The notes below the pieces were generated by a model. It was not told the DNA's origin. It searched no databases and saw nothing but the letters and a program-made list of their open reading frames with translations. From Absidia repens (taxonomy: Eukaryota > Mucoromycota > Mucoromycetes > Mucorales > Cunninghamellaceae): DNA of 64,000 bases. Of the stretch, positions 23,503 through 32,444 are shown piece after piece. The position numbers and the translations under genes are program-made. The number at the start of each line of letters is the position of its first letter. Position 1 is the stretch's first letter. Location: the NCBI GenBank assembly GCA_002105175.1, contig MCGE01000016.1:193501-257500 (forward strand). The letters are read 5' to 3'.

Positions 23503-23544
<42 letters not shown>
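23503..23544. repeat. Long poly-A run
   Basis: About 40 consecutive A between the syp1 start and the old LTR; its length is likely unreliable. Confidence 0.8.
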
Positions 23545-23545
<1 letters not shown>

Positions 23546-23634
23546 CGAAAAAGAGAAGAAATCGGTCTTTTTTTGTACCCAATTTTTATTTGGATAGTTT
23601 TAAATTCCGCTAAATCGGGGAATTGAGCAAAAAG

Positions 23635-24192
23635 TGTCAAGGATCAGCCTGAGACCGCTCCCAGCAACGGTGAGCCTGAAGACGCCTTTGCTATCTTGGT
23701 GAGTAAGGATGACCCCAGACCACCCTCGATGACCTCGAACCACACCTCGCCTCCGACTATCCTTTTTTCTTTTATTTTTTAGTATAAATAGCCCACCTTT
23801 TTTTATTATTATCCTTTTTCTTTTTTTTTAGTTTTTTATCAGTTTTCTCAATTTATCAAATAAAACTTAGTACAAAGGTTATTACACCACCGAATTATCT
23901 ACTGTTTCTATTGGATTATAGAAACCTTCTTTTTTTTTTGACAACTCTTTTTTTACTGTGTGTGATACACTATATTTTTATTGAACCAACAAAGGTCAAT
24001 ACTTTTTCTTTTTATTTAATTTTACTTTTACAAGTTTATTTTTTATAAACTTTCTCCACAGTTGGACTTATTATACAGAAGTTCTGGTGCTCACTACTGT
24101 CAATTCTATTTTTGTCCGAATCAGGAACAAAATATCTCACATTCCGCTCAAGGAACAAATTTATTTTCCAAGCTCTAAACGATCAAAGCTAT
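23635..24192 (+). mobile_element. Older, diverged LTR fragment related to the intact element
   Basis: Begins TGTCAAGGATCAGCC and contains blocks shared with the young LTR: TATAAATAGCC (23783), CAAATAAAA(C/G)T(T/C)AGTACAAAGG, ATTGAACCA.C.AAGGTCAATAC, and AGTTCTGGTGCTCACTACT (near 24080). It breaks off at the CTAT where the young element sits, so it looks like a truncated or solo LTR that received the newer insertion. Confidence 0.6.
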
Positions 24193-25053
24193 TGTTGGGT
24201 CCAGCATTGAAGACACCGCTGGGGAAATTGCTGCTGACATTTTTGGTTTTAACCAATTAATGGACTGGGCCATGAATGAAAACTAGTCAATGGAAAATAC
24301 ATTCATACATCTCAAAAAAAAATAGAAAATACATATATACATCCGAAAAAAATTAGAAAATACATTCCATAGATGAAAAACACAAAAACAAACCATCTCT
24401 ATAGATATCAGTTTTTTAGTATAAATAGCCAACTTTTTATTATTATCCTTTTCTTTCTCTTTAGTTTTTCTATATACTTTTCTCATTTAACAAATAAAAG
24501 TCAGTACAAAGGTTTTTTTTATAACCACCAAATTACCAAGTTATCAAGTTATCAAGTTATTTCTATTTTGCTATAGGAATCTTTATTTATTTTATTTCAG
24601 AGTCAATTATACTCCTTTTTATTTTTATTGAACCAGCTAAGGTCAATACTTCTACTTTATTTTATTTTATCAAGTTTTACTTTTTAAAACTTCTTTTATT
24701 TCAAGTTGGACTTTATCTACAAAAGTTCTGGTGCTCACTACTTACTATCCAAACTCATATCTGGAACTCATTACTCATATTCAAATACACATTTGGTGTA
24801 GTACATATCTAGTGCTCTCTCTATAAACAAAAGTCAATTCAGGGACCACTGCAAATCAAATTTCAAATTCCGTCCAGAGAAAATAAATCGCTCTTGACTT
24901 TCACTAGGAAGAAAAATTAATTTATTACAAGACACATTTGGTGCAAGATACTATTCTATCTATACCAAACTATACAAATAACATCAAAAACATCAAGTCT
25001 ACCATAACATAATTGGTATTCACTTATAACAAAACTTAAAAACAGCCACAACA
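24193..25053 (+). repeat. 5' LTR
   Basis: Identical in extent to 31584-32444. TATAAATAG at 24420-24428 is the likely core promoter. The first ~100 bp carry the same codons that end the accessory ORF in the 3' LTR. The downstream half holds several degenerate ATTTGGTGC(T)-type motifs. Confidence 0.92.
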
Positions 25054-25057
25054 TATT

Positions 25058-25075
25058 TGGTGCTCACTACAGGGG
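25058..25075 (+). promoter_or_regulatory. Putative primer-binding site
   Basis: TGGTGCTCACTACAGGGG starts 4 nt after the LTR end, in the place and with the TGG start expected for a tRNA primer site. I cannot name the tRNA. The same TGGTGCTCACTAC also occurs inside the LTR near 24730. Confidence 0.45.
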
Positions 25076-25345
25076 AATCAAAAAAAGAAATCATTTGAAA
25101 TCAGAAAAAGAAATTATTTGAGATCAAAGAAAGAAATTTTATTTGGAATCAAAACAAGAAATTATTTGGAATCAAAACAAGAAATTATTTGGAATCAAAA
25201 AAAGAAATCATTTGAAATCAGAAAAAGAAATTATTTGAGATCAAAGAAAGAAATTTTATTTGGAATCAAAACAAGAAATTATTTGGAATCAAAACAAGAA
25301 ATTATTTGGAATCAAAACAAGAAATTAATTGAAATCAAAAAAAAA
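25076..25345 (+). repeat. Purine-rich tandem repeats in the element leader
   Basis: Units of about 23-26 bp of the type GAATCAAAACAAGAAATTATTTG, organised in a higher-order repeat of roughly 115-120 bp present about twice. The open frame across it is low-complexity and not considered a gene. Confidence 0.8.
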
Positions 25346-25468
25346 TATTTGGACTCAATCAGAAATCAAAAAAAAAAAAAAATCTGAAATCAAAAATCTG
25401 AAATCTCAAAATCAAAAATCAAAAATCAAAAACATTATAAACTGAAAATAATCAAGAATCAATCAAAC

Positions 25469-26551
25469 ATGGCTGAAGAACATACTGTGTTGGCAACATC
25501 ATACGAGCAAAGCCTCAAAGGACTCAAACCTAATATTGCTACCTTCTCTGCTAAGGAAGGCGAAGATTTCCGCAAATTCAAAAAATTACTGGAGAACTAC
25601 CTCTCTCTGACAAACGTCACAAATGAAGACCGAAAGCTTATTATTCTAAATTCCCTTCTATATGGAGAAGCGGAATCATTCATGGAAGACTGGATAGAAA
25701 CATCTGATCCCGTAACTTATATTGGAGCCATGAATGCTTTGGAAAAACAATATGTCACTACCGAATTACTTCAATCATATGAATTCGCTTACAATGACAT
25801 GACACAAGGTGTAGATGAAAGACCGCAAACTTATTATTCAAGATTAAGAGCTGCGGCAAAGCTAGCTGAAAACCCCGATCCAAACGTATTATTAAATCGT
25901 TTTAGAACTGGATTATTACCTCCAATCCGAGCTCACTGCCTAGCATTTGGCGCTACAAAAATGGAAGATTGGAAAAAACATGCAGGAGACTGGTGGAAGG
26001 CTTATAGATCTGAAAATATGGATAAAAACCAAAACATCACAAAAAAAATCGGCACTCAAAAGTCAAAATTAGCTGACTTCCTGCATAATGCACCAATGGT
26101 ACAGCCTACTAGCTTAAATGTCATGGATATAACCAACCAAGATGAAGATGAAATGGATCAAAACACATTCATGGAAAAATTAGCCAAAATGGTGGCCATA
26201 CAAATCAGTCAAAATAATTCTGGAAATGACACAGAAGAAAAAAGGCCTAAGAAACCTAGTAAGTCACAAGAAATAAATGATACTAACGATCTTAAGGAAT
26301 CGATTAGGGAAGTAGTACGTCAAGAAATGAACCGATCTCAAGGTTATAATCAAAACCGTTATCGTGGAAATAACTACAACCGAAATTATGATCAAAATAA
26401 TGGCAATCGGCAATATGACAATCGTCGCCAACCAGAATACCGACCTCGTGAATATGGACAACGAAATCAATTTAATGAACTTCAAACCCCGTATCAACAA
26501 CAAAATCAACCTGGGGCACAACAGTCAAAAAACTTCAACAGCCAATTGTAA
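25469..26551 (+). CDS. gag: Retrotransposon Gag-like capsid/nucleocapsid protein
   Basis: 360 residues from the ATG at 25469. The first ~200 residues have the character of a retrotransposon gag/capsid domain (FRKFKKLLENYLSLTNV, SYEFAYNDMTQGVDERPQTY, LLNRFRTGLLPPIR). The C-terminal ~80 residues are rich in Asn, Arg, Tyr and Gln (e.g. RGNNYNRNYDQNNGNRQYDN) and probably bind RNA. There is no CCHC zinc knuckle, which many gypsy Gag proteins have. It ends in TAA at 26549-26551, 16 nt after a slippery heptamer that would place ribosomes in the protease frame. Confidence 0.85.
   Translation: MAEEHTVLATSYEQSLKGLKPNIATFSAKEGEDFRKFKKLLENYLSLTNVTNEDRKLIILNSLLYGEAESFMEDWIETSDPVTYIGAMNALEKQYVTTELLQSYEFAYNDMTQGVDERPQTYYSRLRAAAKLAENPDPNVLLNRFRTGLLPPIRAHCLAFGATKMEDWKKHAGDWWKAYRSENMDKNQNITKKIGTQKSKLADFLHNAPMVQPTSLNVMDITNQDEDEMDQNTFMEKLAKMVAIQISQNNSGNDTEEKRPKKPSKSQEINDTNDLKESIREVVRQEMNRSQGYNQNRYRGNNYNRNYDQNNGNRQYDNRRQPEYRPREYGQRNQFNELQTPYQQQNQPGAQQSKNFNSQL
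26527..26533 (+). promoter_or_regulatory. Predicted -1 ribosomal frameshift site A AAA AAC
   Basis: The heptamer is in register with the gag codons (AAA at 26528-26530, AAC at 26531-26533). Slipping by -1 enters the frame of the next ORF, which is open from here onward and has no ATG near its beginning. This is the classical X XXY YYZ arrangement. Confidence 0.7.
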
Positions 26552-27777
26552 ATGATGGTCAATTGGCTCATGAACATCAAAAAACCATCAACAATAAAAA
26601 TAATAATCAGAAACGTGATGATTTAAACACCTTATTAATGGACGATGATTTAGACAGTCGTGATCTTTACGCTGCGACAAGATCAGATAGGCCACCTGAA
26701 GTTAAATTTCACCCCTATCGACATGAAAAACAAAAATCAAAAAATAAAAAGGAAAAACAAGCTATCATCCACCAACAAGACCAACCAAGCATGGACATTG
26801 AAAAAGAAAATTTAAATGAAGAAATCCATGAAACCCCGACTGAAAAATTAATCACCCAAAACATTGCTCCTGAAATTAAAAAGTCGACAGAAATAAAAAT
26901 CGACAAAAATATTTCAAAAACAAGTCAACCAAAGAAAAATGTCAGAAAATACTCACCTCCAAATTTTAATTATGATATTGTGCAAGACGTTTTCAAACAA
27001 AAAGCAAATATAGAAGTTGGCGAATTATTAAAAATGGTCACACCCTTGCGAACAAAATTAACAAAAGCTTGCAGAAAGCAAAGATATAATAGAATACCGC
27101 TTGAAACCATACAAGAAAACACAGTGATGAATACTATGGAAGAAACTGATGTGGTAACCACTGCCGTATATGCTGAATTCCAAGTAGGCGATCGAAAAGT
27201 AAAAGGACTAGTCGATTGTGGCGCTTCAAGATCGTGTATGTCAAGAACTATGATGAAAGCTTTAAATCTAGAAATCGATGCACCTTCAAATAGTGTATTT
27301 ACTTTGGGAAATGGAAGTAAACAACCTACCCTGGGAATGGTACAAGACGTTCCAGTAAATATTGGCAATGGAATAACAATACCATCTAATATCGAAGTTA
27401 TACCAAATTGTCCAGCACAATTTATTTTGGGCAACAACTGGTTGAATCATGCACAAGCAATTATTGATTTCTCCACTGGTTATTTAAAACTCAGATATAA
27501 GCGACAGCGTCACAAAATACCGATCACTTTTATTAAGGCCACTGATAAGCAAGTTGTACCCATGAAAGTCAATCACATAAATTATAAAACAAATGAAGAA
27601 GAAGAAAATTGGTCTGAAGATGATTCTGAGGAATCCGAAATAACAGACGATGAAACAGAAGAAGAAGAATGGGAACATGACGAAAAATCAGACCTGGAAT
27701 CTGAAGAAGATTTATATAATATGGAAAGCCATGAGCAAAATATAGGGGTAAGAGAAAATCAAAAAATCAGTCACTAA
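26534..27777 (+). CDS. pro: Retroviral-type aspartyl protease ORF, -1 frame to gag
   Basis: Frame open from the gag slip site to TAA at 27775-27777. No ATG occurs until about 26638, consistent with expression as a Gag-Pro fusion. After a charged linker, the protease begins around TTAVYAEFQVGDRKVKGLVD. The active-site loop reads VDCGASRSCM, i.e. D-C-G-A instead of the usual D-T/S-G-A. The flap-to-end part reads FTLGNGSKQPTLG and FILGNNWLNHA, the usual ILG hallmark. The last ~70 residues are strongly acidic. The downstream RT lies in a different frame. Confidence 0.8.
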
Positions 27778-27908
27778 CAATTTTTACAGAAAACGATGGA
27801 CTGGTTATACCACCCTACACAGAGTGTCAAATTAATATCAACGCTCACAAACATGAAGCAAGCTACTGTTATCAACCACTGCAAACAAAAAATACAGCAA
27901 TCCTATAA
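27735..27908 (+). other. Short open frame bridging protease and RT, with A AAA AAT slip site
   Basis: A third frame is open from 27735 to TAA at 27906-27908. It encodes NDGLVIPPYTECQININ, which looks like the protease-RT linker of gypsy Pol proteins. In that frame A AAA AAT lies at 27887-27893; a -1 slip there enters the RT frame, which is open from 27857. How ribosomes pass from the protease frame into this one is not clear: I see no canonical heptamer in the overlap 27735-27777. Confidence 0.5.
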
Positions 27909-27922
27909 GTGATGACAGCACA

Positions 27923-29542
27923 ATGAGCTTGACAAATCAAACAGATGAAAATATGATTATACCATCCAATCAAATCATTGGCGATTTTTATCAACAACCA
28001 GCAACCGTCACCAATAATGAAATAATTGAATACACAGCTTACAAATTAAATGTTTCTAACTCCGTTCTGGAACATAAATCAATTTTTGATGACAATGACA
28101 ATAATGAAATCACACTGGATCCAAATATTATATCAAAATTACAAATGGGCGATATATCTGCTGAACATAAAAGAAAATTCTTCAAACTAATATATCACTT
28201 CCAAGACATATTCGATTGGAATAATGATAAAATGGGATTAACCACTTTGGCAGAACATGAAATCGTACTTGAAAAAGAAATCACCCCTATAAGACACAGA
28301 CCATATCGCATAAGCCCCGAAGAATCGACTCATCTCAAAAAAGAATTGGACAAGCTATGTGAATTGGGAATTATAAAACCTTCAAATACACCATATACTT
28401 CACCTATAATTTTAGTTAAGAAAAAAAATGGTGAATATCGCATGGTAGTGGACTATCGGAAATTGAATCAACAAACCAGAGACGATCCATATCCTTTGCC
28501 AAGAATAGACGACCTAATAGATGAACTAGGCGATTCACGAATTTTTTCGGCATTAGACTTAAGATCTGGATTTCACCAAGTGCCAATGAAAGAAAATAGT
28601 AAACACTTAACTGGATTCACAACAAAGTTTGGTGTATATGAATATATTACATTACCGATGGGACTAAAAGGATCACCAGCATGTTTCCAACGATTAATCG
28701 ACGTATGCTATAGTGAATTATTACATAAATGTCTTGTTGCATTTATTGACGATCTAAATGTACACTCAAAAACCATGGATCAACACATATTGGATCTCGA
28801 AAAATTATTTTGGCACACTCGCAGAGGCGGATTATTATTTAATGTGGAAAAATGTACCTTTTTCAGGCAGGAATTGAAATTTTTAGGATACATCATTACA
28901 AGCGATGGAATAAAAACAGACGACGAAAAAATTAAAAAAGTTAGAGACTTTCCAATACCGACAACAATCAAGCAAGTAAGAGGATTTATTGGACTGGCTT
29001 CCTATTATCGACGATTCATAAAGGACTTCGCAAAAATAGCACGACCGCTACATAATCAAACAAAAGCAGAAAGAAGAAATTGGGGAAAAGAAGAAACCGA
29101 AGCTTTTGAAAAATTAAAAGAAATGCTTACTACCGCCCCTATCTTGAAAAGACCGAACTTTGAAAAAGAATTTTTCGTACACTGCGATGGAAGCAAATTA
29201 GGAATAGGTGCTATATTGTGTCAACATGACGACGATGGCAAGGAACACCCTATTATTTTTACTAGTAGAGGACTACGACCGGCAGAAAAGAATTATGGAG
29301 CAAGCAAACTGGAGTGCCTCGCATTGGTATTCGCTGTACAACAATTACGACCTTATTTATTGGGACATAAATTTACTGTAATAACAGATCATCAACCCCT
29401 GAAATGGATCATTGAATCTCCGAAAATCACTGGCATAGTGGCAAGATGGGTACAATATCTAACCGATTTCAACTTTACATTAAAATACAAGTCCGGCAAA
29501 TTACATCAAGCTGTTGATTTTATGAGTAGACTTGGCTACTAA
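27923..29542 (+). CDS. pol: Reverse transcriptase-RNase H
   Basis: 539 residues from the ATG at 27923, though the frame is open from 27857 and may be entered by frameshift. RT motifs in order: RPYRISPEE, IILVKKKNGEYRMVVDYRKL, SALDLRSGFHQVPM, LPMGLKGSPACFQRLID and VAFIDDLNVHS (the FIDD catalytic box), then FLGYIITSDGIK. RNase H motifs: FFVHCDGSKLGIGAIL, KLECLALVFAVQQLRPYL, TDHQPL and HQAVDFMSRLGY, giving the D-E-D-D set. All catalytic residues look intact. The ORF stops at 29542 without an integrase, which is unusual because gypsy Pol normally continues into IN. Confidence 0.93.
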   Translation: MSLTNQTDENMIIPSNQIIGDFYQQPATVTNNEIIEYTAYKLNVSNSVLEHKSIFDDNDNNEITLDPNIISKLQMGDISAEHKRKFFKLIYHFQDIFDWNNDKMGLTTLAEHEIVLEKEITPIRHRPYRISPEESTHLKKELDKLCELGIIKPSNTPYTSPIILVKKKNGEYRMVVDYRKLNQQTRDDPYPLPRIDDLIDELGDSRIFSALDLRSGFHQVPMKENSKHLTGFTTKFGVYEYITLPMGLKGSPACFQRLIDVCYSELLHKCLVAFIDDLNVHSKTMDQHILDLEKLFWHTRRGGLLFNVEKCTFFRQELKFLGYIITSDGIKTDDEKIKKVRDFPIPTTIKQVRGFIGLASYYRRFIKDFAKIARPLHNQTKAERRNWGKEETEAFEKLKEMLTTAPILKRPNFEKEFFVHCDGSKLGIGAILCQHDDDGKEHPIIFTSRGLRPAEKNYGASKLECLALVFAVQQLRPYLLGHKFTVITDHQPLKWIIESPKITGIVARWVQYLTDFNFTLKYKSGKLHQAVDFMSRLGY

Positions 29543-29617
29543 AATCACATAAAACATATATCCAATAACATATATTTAGTGCTAAAAGAAGAATATATAT
29601 ATATATATTTGGTGCTG

Positions 29618-29661
<44 letters not shown>

Positions 29662-29769
29662 TTTCAAAAAAAAATATTTGGTGCTGAAAAAAAAAAAAAG
29701 AGGCACATTCAAAATCCGACACACAAATCAATTACCCAAATTAAATCAACAAAGCAGAATACAACAATC
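29543..29769 (+). other. Non-coding poly-A spacer between RT-RH and integrase ORFs
   Basis: Contains the motif ATTTAGTGCTAAAA near 29574 and ATATTTGGTGCTGAAAAAA twice (near 29607 and 29677), separated by a poly-A run of about 40. The same TTTGGTGCT motif follows the 5' LTR. No coding frame bridges the two ORFs convincingly. Confidence 0.65.
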
Positions 29770-31092
29770 ATGGAAGAAAACAGAATCACATTACTAAAAG
29801 AATACTTAACCACGTTAAAGGTGCCACAAAGCGCTACAAAGAAAGACAAGAACTATTTGGCACACCACGCAAGTAAATATATTTTACAAGAAGAAAAGTT
29901 ATTTTTCTACAATATACACCAACAAACTTTACGGCAAGTTTTGACTCAAGAAGAAGCTACTGAAGTAATGCATATGAATCACCAACATCCATTAGGAGGA
30001 CATATGGGATATCACAATACATTATTCAAGATAACTAACAAGTATTATTGGCCAGCAATGGCAAAAGACGTACAAAGTTATGTTAAAAAATGTCAACGTT
30101 GCCAAACTACTGGTCCAAAGCCCCTGAATGAATTTCTAAACCCTATTCCGGTCAAATCTAAACCTTTTCATCAATGGGCAATTGATGTGAAACATGTACC
30201 GACATCTAAAAATGGATATAGATACATTGTCGCAGCAATCGACTATCTCACCAAATGGGTGGAAGCAAAAGCATTAAAATATCAAACGACAGCGGAAATT
30301 GCATTATTTATTTACGACATGATAACCCGATTTGGTACAATGCACATTTTAATCACCGATAATGGAAAACCTATGGTGAGTAAACTGATCAAATCAGTTT
30401 GTTTTCATTACAACATACACCATAAAACCATTACAGTTGGAAATTCACAAGCAAATGGACTAATAGAACGACTAAATTCGACACTTGGATCGATTTTGAA
30501 AAAAATTACAACAAAAGAAAAACCAGTATGGGATGAATATTTACCAGCTGCGTTGTTTGCATACCGAACGATAAAACAGTCATCAACAGGATACTCTCCG
30601 TTTTACCTTACATATGGCATAGAAGCACGAACACCTTACGACAACATGATCGACAAACCGTTAAAAATAAATTCAGCTTCATTTCAAAATCAATGGATCT
30701 CGCGTTCAAAAAAAGAAATGCTTATTTTGGAAAAGATACGAGAAGACGCTGCAGAAATGATTAAGAAATCACAAGAAAACCAAAAGAAAGCTGTTGACAA
30801 AAAAGTAATGGCCGTACAACGACAATGGAAACCACCATTTAATTTGGGCGACATAGTTACATTATTTACAGGAATTAAACCTAACTCATGGTCTGGAAAG
30901 ATATCAGACAACTGGGAAGGTTTGTATATTATTCATCAAGTACACAAGAAAGGCGTATACACCATAAAGGAACACAAAACCGATAATCCTCAATTAAAAG
31001 TCATGCATGGAAACCGGTTAAAGCTATATCACATCCCTGATGTATTTTATAATGATCAATTAATGAAATCCTGGAGTACACACCTTTACTGA
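29770..31092 (+). CDS. int: Integrase, separate ORF
   Basis: 440 residues from the ATG at 29770. The N-terminal HHCC zinc-binding region runs around MHMNHQHPLGGHMGYHNTLF and VKKCQRCQTTGP. The DDE core shows FHQWAIDVKH (first D), ILITDNGKPM (second D) and QANGLIERLNSTLG (E). The C-terminal part has FNLGDIVTLFTG and LYIIHQVHKKGVYTIKEH, an SH3-like DNA-binding fold typical of gypsy integrases. No chromodomain is evident. It is complete and has its own AUG and leader, so it may be translated from a separate mRNA or by reinitiation. Confidence 0.92.
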   Translation: MEENRITLLKEYLTTLKVPQSATKKDKNYLAHHASKYILQEEKLFFYNIHQQTLRQVLTQEEATEVMHMNHQHPLGGHMGYHNTLFKITNKYYWPAMAKDVQSYVKKCQRCQTTGPKPLNEFLNPIPVKSKPFHQWAIDVKHVPTSKNGYRYIVAAIDYLTKWVEAKALKYQTTAEIALFIYDMITRFGTMHILITDNGKPMVSKLIKSVCFHYNIHHKTITVGNSQANGLIERLNSTLGSILKKITTKEKPVWDEYLPAALFAYRTIKQSSTGYSPFYLTYGIEARTPYDNMIDKPLKINSASFQNQWISRSKKEMLILEKIREDAAEMIKKSQENQKKAVDKKVMAVQRQWKPPFNLGDIVTLFTGIKPNSWSGKISDNWEGLYIIHQVHKKGVYTIKEHKTDNPQLKVMHGNRLKLYHIPDVFYNDQLMKSWSTHLY

Positions 31093-31094
31093 TG

Positions 31095-31129
<35 letters not shown>

Positions 31130-31130
31130 T

Positions 31131-31139
31131 TATAAATAG
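31131..31139 (+). promoter_or_regulatory. TATA-like box upstream of the accessory ORF
   Basis: TATAAATAG, identical to the LTR TATA core, lies 83-91 nt upstream of the accessory ORF start and just after a ~30-nt poly-A run. It suggests a possible internal promoter. Confidence 0.4.
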
Positions 31140-31221
31140 GAACAAGAAAAAATACAGAAAGAATTATAATTTTCACAATTAACATACAATTTTTATTAAC
31201 TCAACATCATATTACAACAAC

Positions 31222-31677
31222 ATGGACGCAACCTGGACTCTTTTCACCGAAAACCGCAACTACTACCAAAAGCAAGCCATCCAAGCTTATAAGAATTACG
31301 CTGATGAAACCTTCTTGGAAAGACAGCATTTTTACAAAAAACAAAATATTGTGGATACCATTTTGATTCCTAGTCTGTTAAACCTGGTGCAACTGGGCGA
31401 GACTCAGCCCCAAAACATTTTGGAACAAGAAATTTATACAAGTAAACGGAAGGAAGTGGTGCGTTCGCTTTTAAAAGCAAGAGGAGATAAGCGAAGCCTT
31501 ACGGCCATCTTGAAGAAATTGGAGGTTGTGGACCCATGGACAAAACTTAACACTGTGGGAACAGTTTCCGCTGGGGAGGCGCATGTTGGGTCCAGCATTG
31601 AAGACACCGCTGGGGAAATTGCTGCTGACATTTTTGGTTTTAACCAATTAATGGACTGGGCCATGAATGAAAACTAG
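31222..31677 (+). CDS. Accessory ORF overlapping the 3' LTR, unknown function
   Basis: 151 residues from the ATG at 31222. The sequence is largely helical and soluble-looking (e.g. NYYQKQAIQAYKNYADETFL, KRKEVVRSLLKARGDKRSL) with no signal peptide or membrane segment, so it is not an envelope protein. The last 31 or so residues (from about VGSSIEDTAGEIAADIFGFN) are encoded inside the 3' LTR, and the same codons, without a start, lie at the head of the 5' LTR. I do not recognise a family. Its maintenance as an open frame in an element with near-identical LTRs suggests it is functional for the element or was recently so. Confidence 0.75.
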   Translation: MDATWTLFTENRNYYQKQAIQAYKNYADETFLERQHFYKKQNIVDTILIPSLLNLVQLGETQPQNILEQEIYTSKRKEVVRSLLKARGDKRSLTAILKKLEVVDPWTKLNTVGTVSAGEAHVGSSIEDTAGEIAADIFGFNQLMDWAMNEN

Positions 31678-32444
31678 TCAATGGAAAATACATTCATACA
31701 TCTCAAAAAAAATAGAAAATACATATATACATCCGAAAAAAATTAGAAAATACATTCCATAGATGAAAAACACAAAAACAAACCATCTCTATAGATATCA
31801 GTTTTTTAGTATAAATAGCCAACTTTTTATTATTATCCTTTTCTTTCTCTTTAGTTTTTCTATATACTTTTCTCATTTAACAAATAAAAGTCAGTACAAA
31901 GGTTTTTTTTATAACCACCAAATTACCAAGTTATCAAGTTATCAAGTTATTTCTATTTTGCTATAGGAATCTTTATTTATTTTATTTCAGAGTCAATTAT
32001 ACTCCTTTTTATTTTTATTGAACCAGCTAAGGTCAATACTTCTACTTTATTTTATTTTATCAAGTTTTACTTTTTAAAACTTCTTTTATTTCAAGTTGGA
32101 CTTTATCTACAAAAGTTCTGGTGCTCACTACTTACTATCCAAACTCATATCTGGAACTCATTACTCATATTCAAATACACATTTGGTGTAGTACATATCT
32201 AGTGCTCTCTCTATAAACAAAAGTCAATTCAGGGACCACTGCAAATCAAATTTCAAATTCCGTCCAGAGAAAAATAAATCGCTCTTGACTTTCACTAGGA
32301 AGAAAAATTAATTTATTACAAGACACATTTGGTGCAAGATACTATTCTATCTATACCAAACTATACAAATAACATCAAAAACATCAAGTCTACCATAACA
32401 TAATTGGTATTCACTTATAACAAAACTTAAAAACAGCCACAACA
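31584..32444 (+). repeat. 3' LTR
   Basis: Partner of 24193-25053. The TATA core is at 31810-31818. It is preceded by a short purine-rich GGGGAGG that could act as polypurine tract and lies inside the accessory ORF. It is followed by the CTAT target duplication. Confidence 0.92.

Larger units (their letters stand above)
24193..32444 (+). mobile_element. Ty3/gypsy-type LTR retrotransposon, apparently intact
   Basis: 8.25-kb element with two 861-bp LTRs (TGTTGG...CAACA). By eye they differ only in two single-base homopolymer lengths, indicating recent insertion. The 4-bp CTAT at 24189-24192 and 32445-32448 is the target duplication. Internal order is gag, protease, RT-RNase H, integrase, then an extra ORF; RT before IN is the Ty3/gypsy order. 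All catalytic residues I checked are present. It lies between the muniscin gene and a tRNA-Leu gene, with its 3' end about 97 bp from the tRNA 3' end. Confidence 0.93.

Noticed and set aside
25118..25387. 89-residue frame in the retrotransposon leader
   Set aside because: It is the translation of a 24-bp tandem repeat; no start context and low complexity.
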